NCBI GenBank assembly: GCA_965240325.2 | Contig: OZ251242.1 | Location: 62,001-126,000 of the forward strand | Direction: 5' to 3' | DNA from: Rebecca billardiae RCC1528 | Lineage: Eukaryota; Haptophyta | Length of the DNA stretch: 64,000 nucleotides | Shown here: piece by piece, positions 1 through 9,907 of the stretch | Position numbering within the stretch: the first letter of the stretch is position 1 | Layout: each line of letters starts with the position of its first letter | The notes under the pieces: model-generated | Databases searched by the model: none | What the model was told of the DNA's origin: nothing | Seen by the model: only the letters and a program-made list of their open reading frames with translations | Made by a program: the position numbers and the translations under genes

Positions 1-1
1 G

Positions 2-3000
2 CGCCGCGTCGACGCGTCCGCGCCGCTCGAGGTGGACGCCTCGGCCTCGCGCGACCCAAACGTGCCGCCTGCGGGTGCGGGGGGCTCGCACCTGGTCTGG
101 GCGTGGGACGTGCGGCGCGCGAGCGCGCCCGCGGGCGCGGGCGGCGGCGGCGTCTCCGCGCTGGGCCCGCCGCTCGCGCTGCCCAACGGCTCGCGCACCG
201 CCTCTCCCGTGCTCCGCCTCCCGGGCGGCGCGCTCGGCGTCGGCTGGTACGTCGCGTCGGTCACGCTCAGCGCGCCTGGCCTCCCGCCCGCGCGCGCCTC
301 GGTGGCGGTGGAGGTGGTGAACGGGACGGGCGGGCCGCCGCTGCCGACGCTCTCGCTCGCGCACCTCGGCGGCGCCGCCTCCAACCCGGACTGGCACGCG
401 CTCGCGCCCAGCTCGGGGCGCGTCGTGCTGCAGGCGAGCCTCGACGCCGCCTCGCGCGCGCGCGCCGCGCGCGGCGAGGAGTCGTTCGCCTTCGAGTGGC
501 GCGCGTACACGCTGGGCGCGGGCGGCGCGCGGCTGGGCGCCGGGCTCGAGCTCGCGGACGCGGGCGGCGTGACGACGACGGGCGCGGCGCTGCCCACGCT
601 CGCCTTCCGCCCGGGCGCCCTCTCCGGCGGCGAGACGTACGTCTTTGAGCTCACCGTGCGCGGCTCAGCCTCGCGCGAGGCGCGCGCGGCCGTGCGCGTG
701 CGCGTCAACCTGCCGCCGTACGGCGGCGGGCTGGCGGTGCGGCCGGCGGCGGGCGAGGCGCTGACCACGCAGTTCGAGTGCGAGGCGGCGGGCTGGCTCG
801 ACGACGTGGAGGACGGCGCGGACGCGCTGCCCCTCAGCTACGCGTACGCGCACGCGCTCGCGGTCGACGACGACGGCGGCGACGACGGCGGCGACGACGC
901 GCCCGGCGGCGGCGGCGCGCCGTCGCAGGCGCTCGGCCGCGGCGGCGCGGGCGTGGCGGTGCTGCGCGGCGTGCGGCTGCCGGGCGGGAACCGCACGCTC
1001 ACGGTCGTCGTGTCCGACGCGTGGGGCGGCGCGGCGTCGGCGCGCGCGCCCGTGGCCGTGCGCCCGCCGCCGCCGAGCGCCGCGCTCGGCGTAGCGCTGC
1101 GCGCGCTCGCGCAGCCGGGCGGCGGCCCGGTGCCGCCGCCGCTGCTCGGAGGCGGCGCCGCCGTCGCGAACGCGAGCACCGTCGCCGAGCTGGTCGCGGC
1201 GTACGGCGCGCTGCTCGACGAGGCGCGCGCGGCGGTCGCGCGCGCGGACGCGCCCGACGCGAAGCGGCTCGTCGGCCTGTTGGGCTGGCTGCTGCAGTAC
1301 GCGGGCGCGCTCGGCGCGCTCGCGCGCGCGGGCGGCGACGTGTCGGATCTGGGCGGGCTGGTGGTGGCGCTGCTGAACGTGACGGCGGGCGCGGCGGCGG
1401 TCGCGCCGCCGACGGCGGAGGCGCGCGCGCAGTGGGCCGCGGCGCTCGTCGCCGCGCTCGGCGGGCTCGGCGGCGCCGCGCTGCCGTGCGCCGCGCGCGC
1501 GTCCGCGCTCGCGCAGGCGGCGCAGCTCGTCGACGGCGCCGCGGCCGACGCGTCCGGCCTCGACGAGCCCACCGGACGCCTCGCCTTCTCCGCGCTCGGC
1601 GCGGCGCTCGCCGGCGCGGCCGTGGCGTGCGGCGTGGACGGCGCCGCGGCGCTCGAGGCGGCGGGCGCGGACGGCGCGGCGGCGCTCGCGCGCGCGCTGC
1701 TCGCGCGCGCGGCGCCGTCCGAGCCGGCGCTGGCCCTCGTGTCTGCGCCGCTCAACCTGACGGCCGCGCGGCTGCACGCGCCCACGCAGCTCGCGCTGCC
1801 GCTGTGGCTGCCCGGCGCGGGCGGCGCGGGCGGGATGCTCACGCCGCCCGCGCTCGCCGCCGCGCTCTCGCCGAGCGGCGCGCTGCTCGCCGTCGACGTG
1901 GTGCTCCTCTCCGCTGGCGCGAGCGCGCGCACGGCTGGCGCGCTCGGCGGCGGCGGCGCCTCTGCAGACGGCGTGGAGGGCGGCGCGCTCGCGTTGGGTA
2001 CCAACGGCTCGGCGGGCTCGCTCGTGCAGCGGCCGCTCGCCACGTCGGCCTTCAGCGTCACCCTCTTCGACGGCGGCGGCGGCGCGGCCGCGCTCTCGCT
2101 CGACGAGGCGGCGCTGGCGGGCGCGGCGGGCGCGAGCGCGGGCGCGGCGCTCAACGTGAGCGCGCTGCCAGAGCCGATCATCCTTGGGCTGCCGCCGCTG
2201 CCCGAGGGGCCTCTGCCCGGCGCCAACGCCTCGGCCGCGCAGTGCCACTACCTGGACGAGGGCGCGGGCGCGTGGCGCACGGACGGCGTGGCCGCCACGC
2301 CCGCGCCGCCCGAGCTCGCGGCCTTGTCGGTGGCCGTGTCAGGGTCTGTAAGTGTGTCCGCGTCTGTGTCTGTGCAGCTCTTCTGCGGCAGTACGCACCT
2401 CACGCAGTTTGCGGGGCTGGCGCCGGCGCTCGGAGGCGGCGGCGGCGACGGCGGCGGCGGCGGCGGCGGGGCGAACGGCACCGAGCCCGACGCGGGCGGC
2501 CCCGGCGCGCAGGGCGGCGCCGCCTTCGCCGTCGGCGCGGGCGCGCAGTCGTCCGTGCTCACGCCCGCGCTGCCCGCGGGCCGCACCCAGATTTTACCCG
2601 TCGTCTACTCACTCGGGGGCGCGTACGCGCTCGCGCTGCTGCTCGCGCTCGGCGCGGAGCGGAGGCGGCGGCGCGAGTGGGAGCGGTGGCGCCGCGCGGC
2701 GCTGGGCGCCGTCTCGCCCGCCGACGCGGAGCGCCGCTCGCCGCCGCCGACGACGGCGGCGGCGGCCGCAGGCGCCAAGCTCGGGGGCGGCGCCGGCCGC
2801 GTGCTGGGGGTCAGCCGCGCCGCGCGCAGGCCGGCCGCCGCCGACGGCGGCGGCGGCGTGGGCGCCAAGGGCCCGGTGTCGTGCCGCCGCGCGGCCTCGG
2901 CCGCCTCCTCCGGCCCCTCCTCCCCCTCCGAGGCCACCGCCGCCTCCTCCTTCGCCAACGAGCAGGGCTGGTCGTGGGCCAAGCCGCCGCCGGCCGGGCT

Positions 3001-6000
3001 GGCCGCGGCCGCGCTCGCGCGGCGCGAGCGGCGCGCGGCCGTCTCGTCCTCGCCCGCGTCGTCGTCCGCCGAGCGCGACTCGGGCGACACGGACGAGCCG
3101 GGCGCGGAGGGCGGCGGCGGCGGCGCGGCCCTCGGCGCCGCCGAGCACCCCGCCGCCGCCGGCCGCGGCCCGCGCTGGGGCTGGTGGGCGGACGAGCACC
3201 CGCTGGGTCAGCTGCTCCGATGGCAGCTCGCGCGGCCGGTGCCGCCGTGCGCGCAGCTCGTGCACGAGGCGTTCGGCGCGGCCGCGCTGCAGCTCGCGGC
3301 GAGCTGCGCGCTGCACGGTGGCGGCGGCGTCGCGCGGCTGCTCGGGCTGCGCGGCGGCGCGCCCGCCGTCGCGGCCGCGCCGCTGCTGCTGCGCGCCGCG
3401 CTGTGCGCCGCGCCCGCCGCGCCCGCGCGCGCCGCGCTCGGCCGCGTGTGGGCCCTTGCCGCCGCGGGCGCGCGCCGCTCGACCGGCGCGCGGCTGCAGC
3501 GCGCGCTGCGCGCGCTGCTGGACGCGCAGCAGCACGGCGAGGGCGGCGGTGGCGCCGGCGGTGGCGCGCTCGGCCGCGTCGCCGCCGCGGCCAAGCCCAA
3601 CGCCTCGACGGGCGGCGGCGGCGCGCCGCACGGTCCGCAGCCGAGTGCTGACAGCCGCAGCGGCGGCCGCTCGGCCGCCGCCGCGCGCGCCGCGCGCATG
3701 TCGCGCATCCGGGAGGAGCTTGGAGCGGGCTCCGCCTCGCTGCGCGCCTCGCCCGCGGGCGGCGCCGCGCCGGGCGGGCCGCTCGCCGTGGCGGGCCCGG
3801 AGTCGCCGCTCTCGCCGCGCGCGCCCGGCAGCGGCGAGCGCGTCGTGCCGCTGGACAGCGCTGCGCCCAAGCGGTGTGGCGGCGGCGGGCGCGGCTCCGT
3901 GTCCTCCGTCTCCTCCGAGTGCTCGGACGGCTCAGAGGCCGCCGCCGCCGCCGCGTGGGGGAAGGAGGCGGAGGCGCGCGGCGTGCTCTCGCCGCCCGGG
4001 GCGCGCGGCGCGGGGCGGGTGGTGCCGACGGGCACGGCGGGCTCGCGCGCGCGCAAGCCGAGCAGACCGGGCCCGCCCGCCGACGCGTCCGCGGAGCCGG
4101 GCGCGGCGGCGGCGCCGCCGTCGCTGGGCGCGGCGCTTCGGCTGCGCGTCTCGTCGGGCGAGGGCTCGCAGCGTGCGTCGCTCGCGCCCTCGCCGCGCGG
4201 CATGCTGATGGCGCCGTGGACGCCCAGCCCGGGCGCGGAGCGGGCGCAGCGCCCCGCCTCGCTGCACGCGGCCGAGGCGGAGGCGGAGGCCGAGGCGGCA
4301 GCGGAGGCGCCGCCGCGCGTTGCACGCGCCGCACGCGCCGCGCCCGCCGCCGCGCCCGCGCGCGAGGCGCGCAAGGGCGCGCGGCGCGGCAGCGGCGGCG
4401 GCGCGTGGACGGAGGAGCGCAAGGAGGCGGCCGCGCGCACGGTGGCCGCGCTGCTCAGCGCGGCGCGCGCCTCCGACGCCGACGGCGGCAGCGTGCGGCA
4501 CGACGTCAGCGTGTCGATGCGCGTGCGCACCGCGGGCACACGCCCCGCGCGCGCCTCCGCGCTGCACACCGCGCCGTTCGGGCTGGTGGAGCCCGCGCCC
4601 GGCCCGCCCAGCATCGTGCGCCCCGCGCCCGCGGCGGCGCCGCAGCCGGCGCCCACGGTCGCGGCGGCCTTGGCGGCGGCGCGCGCGGCCCACGCCCAGC
4701 CGGCCCGCGCGCCGCCGCCGCCGCCCGCCACGCCGCCCGCCGCGCCCGCTGCCGCCGCCGCCGCCGCGCCCCAGCACGACGCGGGCGGCTGCGCGCTGCA
4801 CGTGCCGGGCACGGCGGTGAGCGGCCGCGGCATCGTGGCGCCGATGCAGCGGCGGCTGCAGCTGCCCGAGCGCTGCAGCGACGACGACGACGACGACGAC
4901 GACGAGGAGGAGGCGGGCGCGCGCGGCGACGGCGGCTCGGAGGGCGGCGGCGGCGGCGGCGTGCTAGCCGCGCTGCGGCGCACGCCGCCCTTCGCCTCGC
5001 CCTGGGCCACGTCCGCCGAGCCCTCGCCCTTCCGCCGGCCGCGCACCTCGCTCGAGGCCGCCGTCGGGATCCGCGCGCCGCGCAGCAGCATGGAGCCCAG
5101 CGCCGCGCCGCCCGACGGCGGCTGGCGCCGCCGCCGCCCCTCGGCGGAAGAGCTGGGCGTGCCGCGCGGTGGCTGGCGGCGCGCGCGGCCGAGCGCAGAG
5201 GCGGGCGGAGCCGGCGCCCCGCGCCCGCATGCGGGCGCGGCGGGCGCGGCGGCGGCGGCGGCGGCGGCCGCGCTCGTCGCGCCCGCGCGTGCGCACGCCG
5301 CCTCCTCCTCCGCCTCCTCCGCCTCCTCCGAGGACGACGAGTTCCGCGTGGGCGACGACGCGCGCCAAGACGCACACGGCGGCGCGGACGCGGAGGCGGC
5401 GGAGGAGGCGGAGGCGGCGGCGGAGGCGGAGGAGGCGGAGGAGACGGAGGGGGACACGTTCGACGAGGAGGGCGGGCCGGGCGCCGCGGTCGGCGTGCCG
5501 CCGAGGCCGAGGCCGCGCGTCGGCGCGTGCGCCGCCACAGCGCCCTCCTCCTTCTCCCGACGCGCCGCCGCGCGCGCCGCCCCCTCCGGCGCGTGTCGCA
5601 CTGCGTCCAACTCCTTCTCACGCCATCAGCCGGGCCAGTGCGCCGACGCGTGCCTGCTGCCAGAGCGGCCCGAGAGCTCGCGGCCCGCGAGCGTCGCGCT
5701 GCCGCCGCGCGCGAGCGAGGGCACGGCGGCGCGCAGCAGCAACGGCAGCGCGCCGCGCTCGTCGGGGGCGGGCAAGACGCGCCGTGCCACGTTTGCAGAC
5801 GAGCACGGCGAGCAGGGCGGCGGCGCGGCCGCGCCTGCGCCCTCGGCGGCGGCTGCGGCTGCGCAGCCCGCCGCGTCGCGCGCGCGCGCGAGCCACACCG
5901 CCGCGCTTGCGGATGGCGGCGGTGGCGGCGCGGGTGACGACGGCGGCGGCGGTGCTGGCCGCGCGAGCAGCGGCGGCCGCGACAGCAGCTTTGGGCTTGG

Positions 6001-9000
6001 CAGCAGCTTTGGGCGCGAGCGCGCGCCCCTGCCGACGCCGGAGCTGCCGTCCTCGCTGCCGCCGGTGCCGACCGCCACGCGCTCACGCCGCACCACGGAA
6101 GTGGGCGACGGAGGCGGCGGCGGCGGCGGTGCGGGTGCCGATCGCGCGAGCAGCGTCGGCCGCGGCAGCAGCTTTGGCGGCGGCAGCAGCTCGGGGCGCG
6201 AGCGCGTGCCGGCGGCTCCCGGCCGCAGCGCGTGGGCACCACCGCCTCTGGCCGGACTGGGCGCGGAGTGCAGCGGCGCGTGGGCGCCCCCGGCCGCGCG
6301 CTCGAGGGTGGAGCCCGAGCTGGGGCAGCCGCAGCCGCAGCAGCCGCAGCGCTCGCCCTCGCCGCAGAAGAAGCCCCGGAAGAAGAGGCAGCAGCAGGCA
6401 CAGCAGCAGGCGGCGGCGGCGCCGACGGCAGCGGCAGCCTGCGCGGAGGAGGGCGCGCCGAGCGCCGCGCCCGCGCGGAAGCCGCGCCGCTCCCGCCCGT
6501 CCGGCCCCCATCACCCCCCCGACGCGCCCCGCTGGACCACCGACCCGCCCGACGGCCCGACCGAGCACGCGTGGCTGCAGAGCGTCAGCGGCGCGGGTGG
6601 CGGCGACGACGGCCCGCCGCACGACGGCGCTGCGGCGGAGCGCGCCGCCGAGCGCGTCGTCCGTCTGGAGCGCCGCAGGGCGCTGCGCCCGGCCTCGGCG
6701 CGGCCCGCCGAGGGCGCGCGCGACGACGGCCCGCCGCCGCCCTCGCCCGAGCCCAACGCCGGCCGGCTGGCGCGCGCGCGCGAGCTCGCCGCCGCCGAGC
6801 GCGAGACGACGGCCGCCGCCGCGTCCGCCCAGCCCGGCGGCGCGCCGGCGCGCGCACCCGCCGCCGCCGGCTCGGCCGCCGCGATGCGGAATGCGCGGCC
6901 GCGCTCCGCCGCGCCGCCGCGCGGCTCGCGCGGCCTGCTCGTCGAGACGGCGGGCGGCGGCGCCGAGCAGCCGCCGCTGCTCTCGCCCAGCGCCGCGGCC
7001 AACCTCTCGCCGCCGCCGCGGCCGCCGCCGGCCGCCGCCGCTTCCGCGCGCGCCTCGGGCTCGTCGTTCAGCGCGCGGCCGCGCCCCGCGACCGCCTCGC
7101 GCTCGCGCTCGGCCGCGCCGCCGCGCGGCGCGCTCGCGCTCTTCGCGGAGGCGGCGGACGGCGAGCGGCCGCCGCTGCTCTCGCCCGGCGCCGCGGCGAG
7201 CCTGACGCCGCTGCCGCACCCGCCGCCGCGCCACGGCCGCCGCGCCGCGTGGGGCACCGACCACGGCGCCGCCGAAGCGGGCGGCGAGAGCGCGCCGCCC
7301 TCGCCGCCGCCCTCGCCGCCCGCCGCGCGCCCGCCGCCGCGCGCGACGCCGCCCGCGCCGCCCACGGCGCTCGCGCTGCTCGACGCGCCGGTGCGGGCGG
7401 GCCGCGCGCAGCTGCCGCCGCTCTCCGCCTTCGCGGGCGCGGCGCTGCCGCCGCTGCCCGCCGCCGCGCCGCCGGGCGGCGCGCAGCCAGCCGCGGGCGC
7501 GCCGCCGCCCGCGGCCGAGCGCGCCGCCGCCGTGCTTGCGCCGTTCGCGCCGTCACAGCCCGCGCGTTCGCGCGTCGCGCCGCCGCCGCCGCCCGGCGCC
7601 GCGCTCCTCGCCGACGGCGCCGTCCCGGCCGACGCGGACGACTCCGACTCCGGCGGCGAAGGCGCGCGCCCGCCCGTGCGCCGCTCCGCCACGCTTCGCT
7701 CGAGCATCTCCGAGGCGACCAGCTCGGACCTCACCTCTGACGCGGCTGAGCTGGGCGGCGGCAGCGGGCGGCGCGCGTCCGCGGCCGCGCTCGCGGCCGC
7801 GGACGACTCCGACTCCGACAGCGACGCGGCGGACGCGGCCGCGACCGCCGCGGTGCACGAGGAGTTTGGCTCCGGCTCCGCCGAGGAGGGCAGCGCCGGC
7901 GGGCGGCCGTCCGGCGGCGGGCGCGAGTCGCGCCGCGGCAGCAACGGCTCGCGCCGCGGCAGCAGCGGCAGCAGCGGCCGCGCGCGGCACTCGCGCCGCG
8001 AGCGCGGCCCCGCCGCCGCGCCGTCGGTGCGCTTTGCGCCCGGCAGCGCGCCGCCGCAGCCCGCCGCCGCCGCCGCCGCCGCCGCGCGGGCGCGCGGCCC
8101 CCGCGGCCTGTCCGTCCAGACGTCGCGGCGCGGCGCCGAGCAGCCGCCGCTCCTCTCGCCCAGCGCAGCGGCCAAGCTCTCGCCGCCACCGCCGCGGCCG
8201 CCGCCGCCGCGCGCCGCGGGGCGCGGCCAGGTGTCGCCCGTGCGCCGTGGGCCTCCGCCGCCCGTGGCGGTCGCGGGCGCGCCCTCGCCCGGCCGGCGCG
8301 GCCCCGGCTTCGCGTCGGGCGCCGCGCCCTCGCCCGGCCGCGGCGGCCCCGCCGGCTTTGCGGCCGGCGGCGCCGTCTCGCCCGGCCGCGCGCGCTGCAC
8401 GCCGCCGATGGCGCGGCCGACGCCGCGCCCGCCTCGCCCGTCGGAGGAGCGCGGCTCGAGCAGCGGGCGCGGCGCGCGCGCCGCGGTGCTCGGCGCCGCG
8501 CGCCTGCTGCGCGCCGCGCGCCGCGCCGCCGCGCCGGAGGCGGCCGCCCCCGCCGCCTCCCCGCCGCTGCGCATCACCGCGCTGCCGCCGGGCGCGCGCG
8601 GCGCGCAGCTGCTGGGGCTGCGGCACGTCGTGCGCCTGTACGGCGCGGGCGGCACGGGGGACGGAGAGCTGCGCGCAGGCTCGCTGCGCGCGCTGATGGC
8701 GGACGTGCACGACCCGATCACCGAGGTGGAGGAGCGCCGGCTGCTGCGCGCGATCGGCGTGCCGCGCGGCGCGGCGCGGCCGGGCGCGCACGCGCTCGCG
8801 CTGCAGCGCTGGTACGGCCGAGCGCGCCTCGTGGAGGGCGTGGAGGCGGCGTGCGCGCGCTGGCTGCCCGCGCCGCCGCACCGCGCGCCGCTCGCGTGGG
8901 TCGCCTCGCTCGCCGCCTTCGCCGCGATGTGCCTCCTCGCCGTCGTCTCCGCGGGGCCGCTCGACTCCGAGCAGCTGTGGGGTGCGCTGGGCGCGTGGGC

Positions 9001-9091
9001 GCTCAGCCTGGGTGTGGCGCACGGCGTGGCCGAGCCGCTGTGGGCGGCGCTGGCGAAGGCGTGCCGCCGCGGCTGGAGCGCGCTGCGCTGA
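2..9091 (+). CDS. REJ/GPS polycystin-1-like membrane protein, 5'-truncated
   Basis: The frame is open from base 2 with no ATG near the edge, so the gene begins upstream of the window; about 3029 residues are visible. The N-terminal third resembles a polycystin/sperm-REJ module: a VNLPPYGG segment near base 705, then a G-x-ALTTQF and GW.DD motif, as in REJ repeats. A GPS-like motif follows: a Cys near 2245 and FCGSTHLTQFA near 2383, with one of the usual cysteines missing. The first membrane segment lies at 2590-2655. About 2000 residues of Ala/Arg/Ser/Pro/Gly-rich, probably disordered sequence follow. The last 60 residues (8895-9055) hold two hydrophobic segments with a polycystin-1-like W-x2-S-like and P-L end. 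No channel pore is seen. Family membership is inferred from motifs; the role (receptor- or adhesion-like) is unknown. Confidence 0.7.
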   Translation, partial: RRVDASAPLEVDASASRDPNVPPAGAGGSHLVWAWDVRRASAPAGAGGGGVSALGPPLALPNGSRTASPVLRLPGGALGVGWYVASVTLSAPGLPPARASVAVEVVNGTGGPPLPTLSLAHLGGAASNPDWHALAPSSGRVVLQASLDAASRARAARGEESFAFEWRAYTLGAGGARLGAGLELADAGGVTTTGAALPTLAFRPGALSGGETYVFELTVRGSASREARAAVRVRVNLPPYGGGLAVRPAAGEALTTQFECEAAGWLDDVEDGADALPLSYAYAHALAVDDDGGDDGGDDAPGGGGAPSQALGRGGAGVAVLRGVRLPGGNRTLTVVVSDAWGGAASARAPVAVRPPPPSAALGVALRALAQPGGGPVPPPLLGGGAAVANASTVAELVAAYGALLDEARAAVARADAPDAKRLVGLLGWLLQYAGALGALARAGGDVSDLGGLVVALLNVTAGAAAVAPPTAEARAQWAAALVAALGGLGGAALPCAARASALAQAAQLVDGAAADASGLDEPTGRLAFSALGAALAGAAVACGVDGAAALEAAGADGAAALARALLARAAPSEPALALVSAPLNLTAARLHAPTQLALPLWLPGAGGAGGMLTPPALAAALSPSGALLAVDVVLLSAGASARTAGALGGGGASADGVEGGALALGTNGSAGSLVQRPLATSAFSVTLFDGGGGAAALSLDEAALAGAAGASAGAALNVSALPEPIILGLPPLPEGPLPGANASAAQCHYLDEGAGAWRTDGVAATPAPPELAALSVAVSGSVSVSASVSVQLFCGSTHLTQFAGLAPALGGGGGDGGGGGGGANGTEPDAGGPGAQGGAAFAVGAGAQSSVLTPALPAGRTQILPVVYSLGGAYALALLLALGAERRRRREWERWRRAALGAVSPADAERRSPPPTTAAAAAGAKLGGGAGRVLGVSRAARRPAAADGGGGVGAKGPVSCRRAASAASSGPSSPSEATAASSFANEQGWSWAKPPPAGLAAAALARRERRAAVSSSPASSSAERDSGDTDEPGAEGGGGGAALGAAEHPAAAGRGPRWGWWADEHPLGQLLRWQLARPVPPCAQLVHEAFGAAALQLAASCALHGGGGVARLLGLRGGAPAVAAAPLLLRAALCAAPAAPARAALGRVWALAAAGARRSTGARLQRALRALLDAQQHGEGGGGAGGGALGRVAAAAKPNASTGGGGAPHGPQPSADSRSGGRSAAAARAARMSRIREELGAGSASLRASPAGGAAPGGPLAVAGPESPLSPRAPGSGERVVPLDSAAPKRCGGGGRGSVSSVSSECSDGSEAAAAAAWGKEAEARGVLSPPGARGAGRVVPTGTAGSRARKPSRPGPPADASAEPGAAAAPPSLGAALRLRVSSGEGSQRASLAPSPRGMLMAPWTPSPGAERAQRPASLHAAEAEAEAEAAAEAPPRVARAARAAPAAAPAREARKGARRGSGGGAWTEERKEAAARTVAALLSAARASDADGGSVRHDVSVSMRVRTAGTRPARASALHTAPFGLVEPAPGPPSIVRPAPAAAPQPAPTVAAALAAARAAHAQPARAPPPPPATPPAAPAAAAAAAPQHDAGGCALHVPGTAVSGRGIVAPMQRRLQLPERCSDDDDDDDDEEEAGARGDGGSEGGGGGGVLAALRRTPPFASPWATSAEPSPFRRPRTSLEAAVGIRAPRSSMEPSAAPPDGGWRRRRPSAEELGVPRGGWRRARPSAEAGGAGAPRPHAGAAGAAAAAAAAALVAPARAHAASSSASSASSEDDEFRVGDDARQDAHGGADAEAAEEAEAAAEAEEAEETEGDTFDEEGGPGAAVGVPPRPRPRVGACAATAPSSFSRRAAARAAPSGACRTASNSFSRHQPGQCADACLLPERPESSRPASVALPPRASEGTAARSSNGSAPRSSGAGKTRRATFADEHGEQGGGAAAPAPSAAAAAAQPAASRARASHTAALADGGGGGAGDDGGGGAGRASSGGRDSSFGLGSSFGRERAPLPTPELPSSLPPVPTATRSRRTTEVGDGGGGGGGAGADRASSVGRGSSFGGGSSSGRERVPAAPGRSAWAPPPLAGLGAECSGAWAPPAARSRVEPELGQPQPQQPQRSPSPQKKPRKKRQQQAQQQAAAAPTAAAACAEEGAPSAAPARKPRRSRPSGPHHPPDAPRWTTDPPDGPTEHAWLQSVSGAGGGDDGPPHDGAAAERAAERVVRLERRRALRPASARPAEGARDDGPPPPSPEPNAGRLARARELAAAERETTAAAASAQPGGAPARAPAAAGSAAAMRNARPRSAAPPRGSRGLLVETAGGGAEQPPLLSPSAAANLSPPPRPPPAAAASARASGSSFSARPRPATASRSRSAAPPRGALALFAEAADGERPPLLSPGAAASLTPLPHPPPRHGRRAAWGTDHGAAEAGGESAPPSPPPSPPAARPPPRATPPAPPTALALLDAPVRAGRAQLPPLSAFAGAALPPLPAAAPPGGAQPAAGAPPPAAERAAAVLAPFAPSQPARSRVAPPPPPGAALLADGAVPADADDSDSGGEGARPPVRRSATLRSSISEATSSDLTSDAAELGGGSGRRASAAALAAADDSDSDSDAADAAATAAVHEEFGSGSAEEGSAGGRPSGGGRESRRGSNGSRRGSSGSSGRARHSRRERGPAAAPSVRFAPGSAPPQPAAAAAAAARARGPRGLSVQTSRRGAEQPPLLSPSAAAKLSPPPPRPPPPRAAGRGQVSPVRRGPPPPVAVAGAPSPGRRGPGFASGAAPSPGRGGPAGFAAGGAVSPGRARCTPPMARPTPRPPRPSEERGSSSGRGARAAVLGAARLLRAARRAAAPEAAAPAASPPLRITALPPGARGAQLLGLRHVVRLYGAGGTGDGELRAGSLRALMADVHDPITEVEERRLLRAIGVPRGAARPGAHALALQRWYGRARLVEGVEAACARWLPAPPHRAPLAWVASLAAFAAMCLLAVVSAGPLDSEQLWGALGAWALSLGVAHGVAEPLWAALAKACRRGWSALR

Positions 9092-9907
9092 GGCCGCGGG
9101 CGGCGGCACTTTGCCTCCGCGTCCGCGTCGTCCGAGTCGCGCGCTGCTGAGTCCCGCCGAGCAGCTGAGCTGCCATCGTCAGCCGAGTGATGCCGCCGCT
9201 CATTCAACAGACGAACAGTCGCGTACTACGGAAGTCGGTCGTCGCTCGTCATTTGACGACGACTGCTTCATCTATAGTAGTACGTACGGAGAGTACTGCC
9301 ACGACGACTACCAGCATCGGTAGAGTATAGCGCGCGCTATACGCCACTGCTACCCGCGCGTTTTCCCGCGCGCCCGTGGACGACACACGACGAGCAGCCC
9401 GCCGGGCTGGCCGGCGGGGCCGGCGCGCAGCAGCCGCCATCTTGCTGACGGCGTCACTCGTACAGGTCGCTGCTTCAACTTTCGGACCCGATTGCTGTTC
9501 ACTTTTTGTGCACGATGGCGGCGGCGCCCCCGGGGGTCTGCGGCGCTCGAGATCGCGTCTGGCGGCACCCCCAGGGTGTGCCTGAGGTACAACCCAGCGG
9601 GTATGTACCATTTAGACGACTTTGTTCCACTACCATGTGCCCCACGGACGCCACGAGGTCCACGACGGGGCCGCCGACGGCATGCTTCAACTTTCAGACC
9701 CGCGGGCTCTCACTCAGACTCTCAGCGCGCGCGCCGAGTCAGAGCCGCTGTCTGGTGAGCCGTGTGAGTCGGGCTAACGGCATCATGCACTCTAGATACC
9801 ACATACATGCAGCAGACCACCTCAGGGATTCACTAGGCTTCCGCGCCACCGCCAGCCGGCGCTGCGGCTGCGCGGCCAGCACGGTCGACGACGACAGCTC
9901 ATACTAG
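9092..9907. other. Intergenic spacer between convergent gene ends
   Basis: No gene recognised. GC content is lower than in the flanking gene. It holds two copies of the octamer GCCGCCAT/ATGGCGGC (9433-9440 and 9515-9522). The short open frames here have no recognisable motif. Confidence 0.5.
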
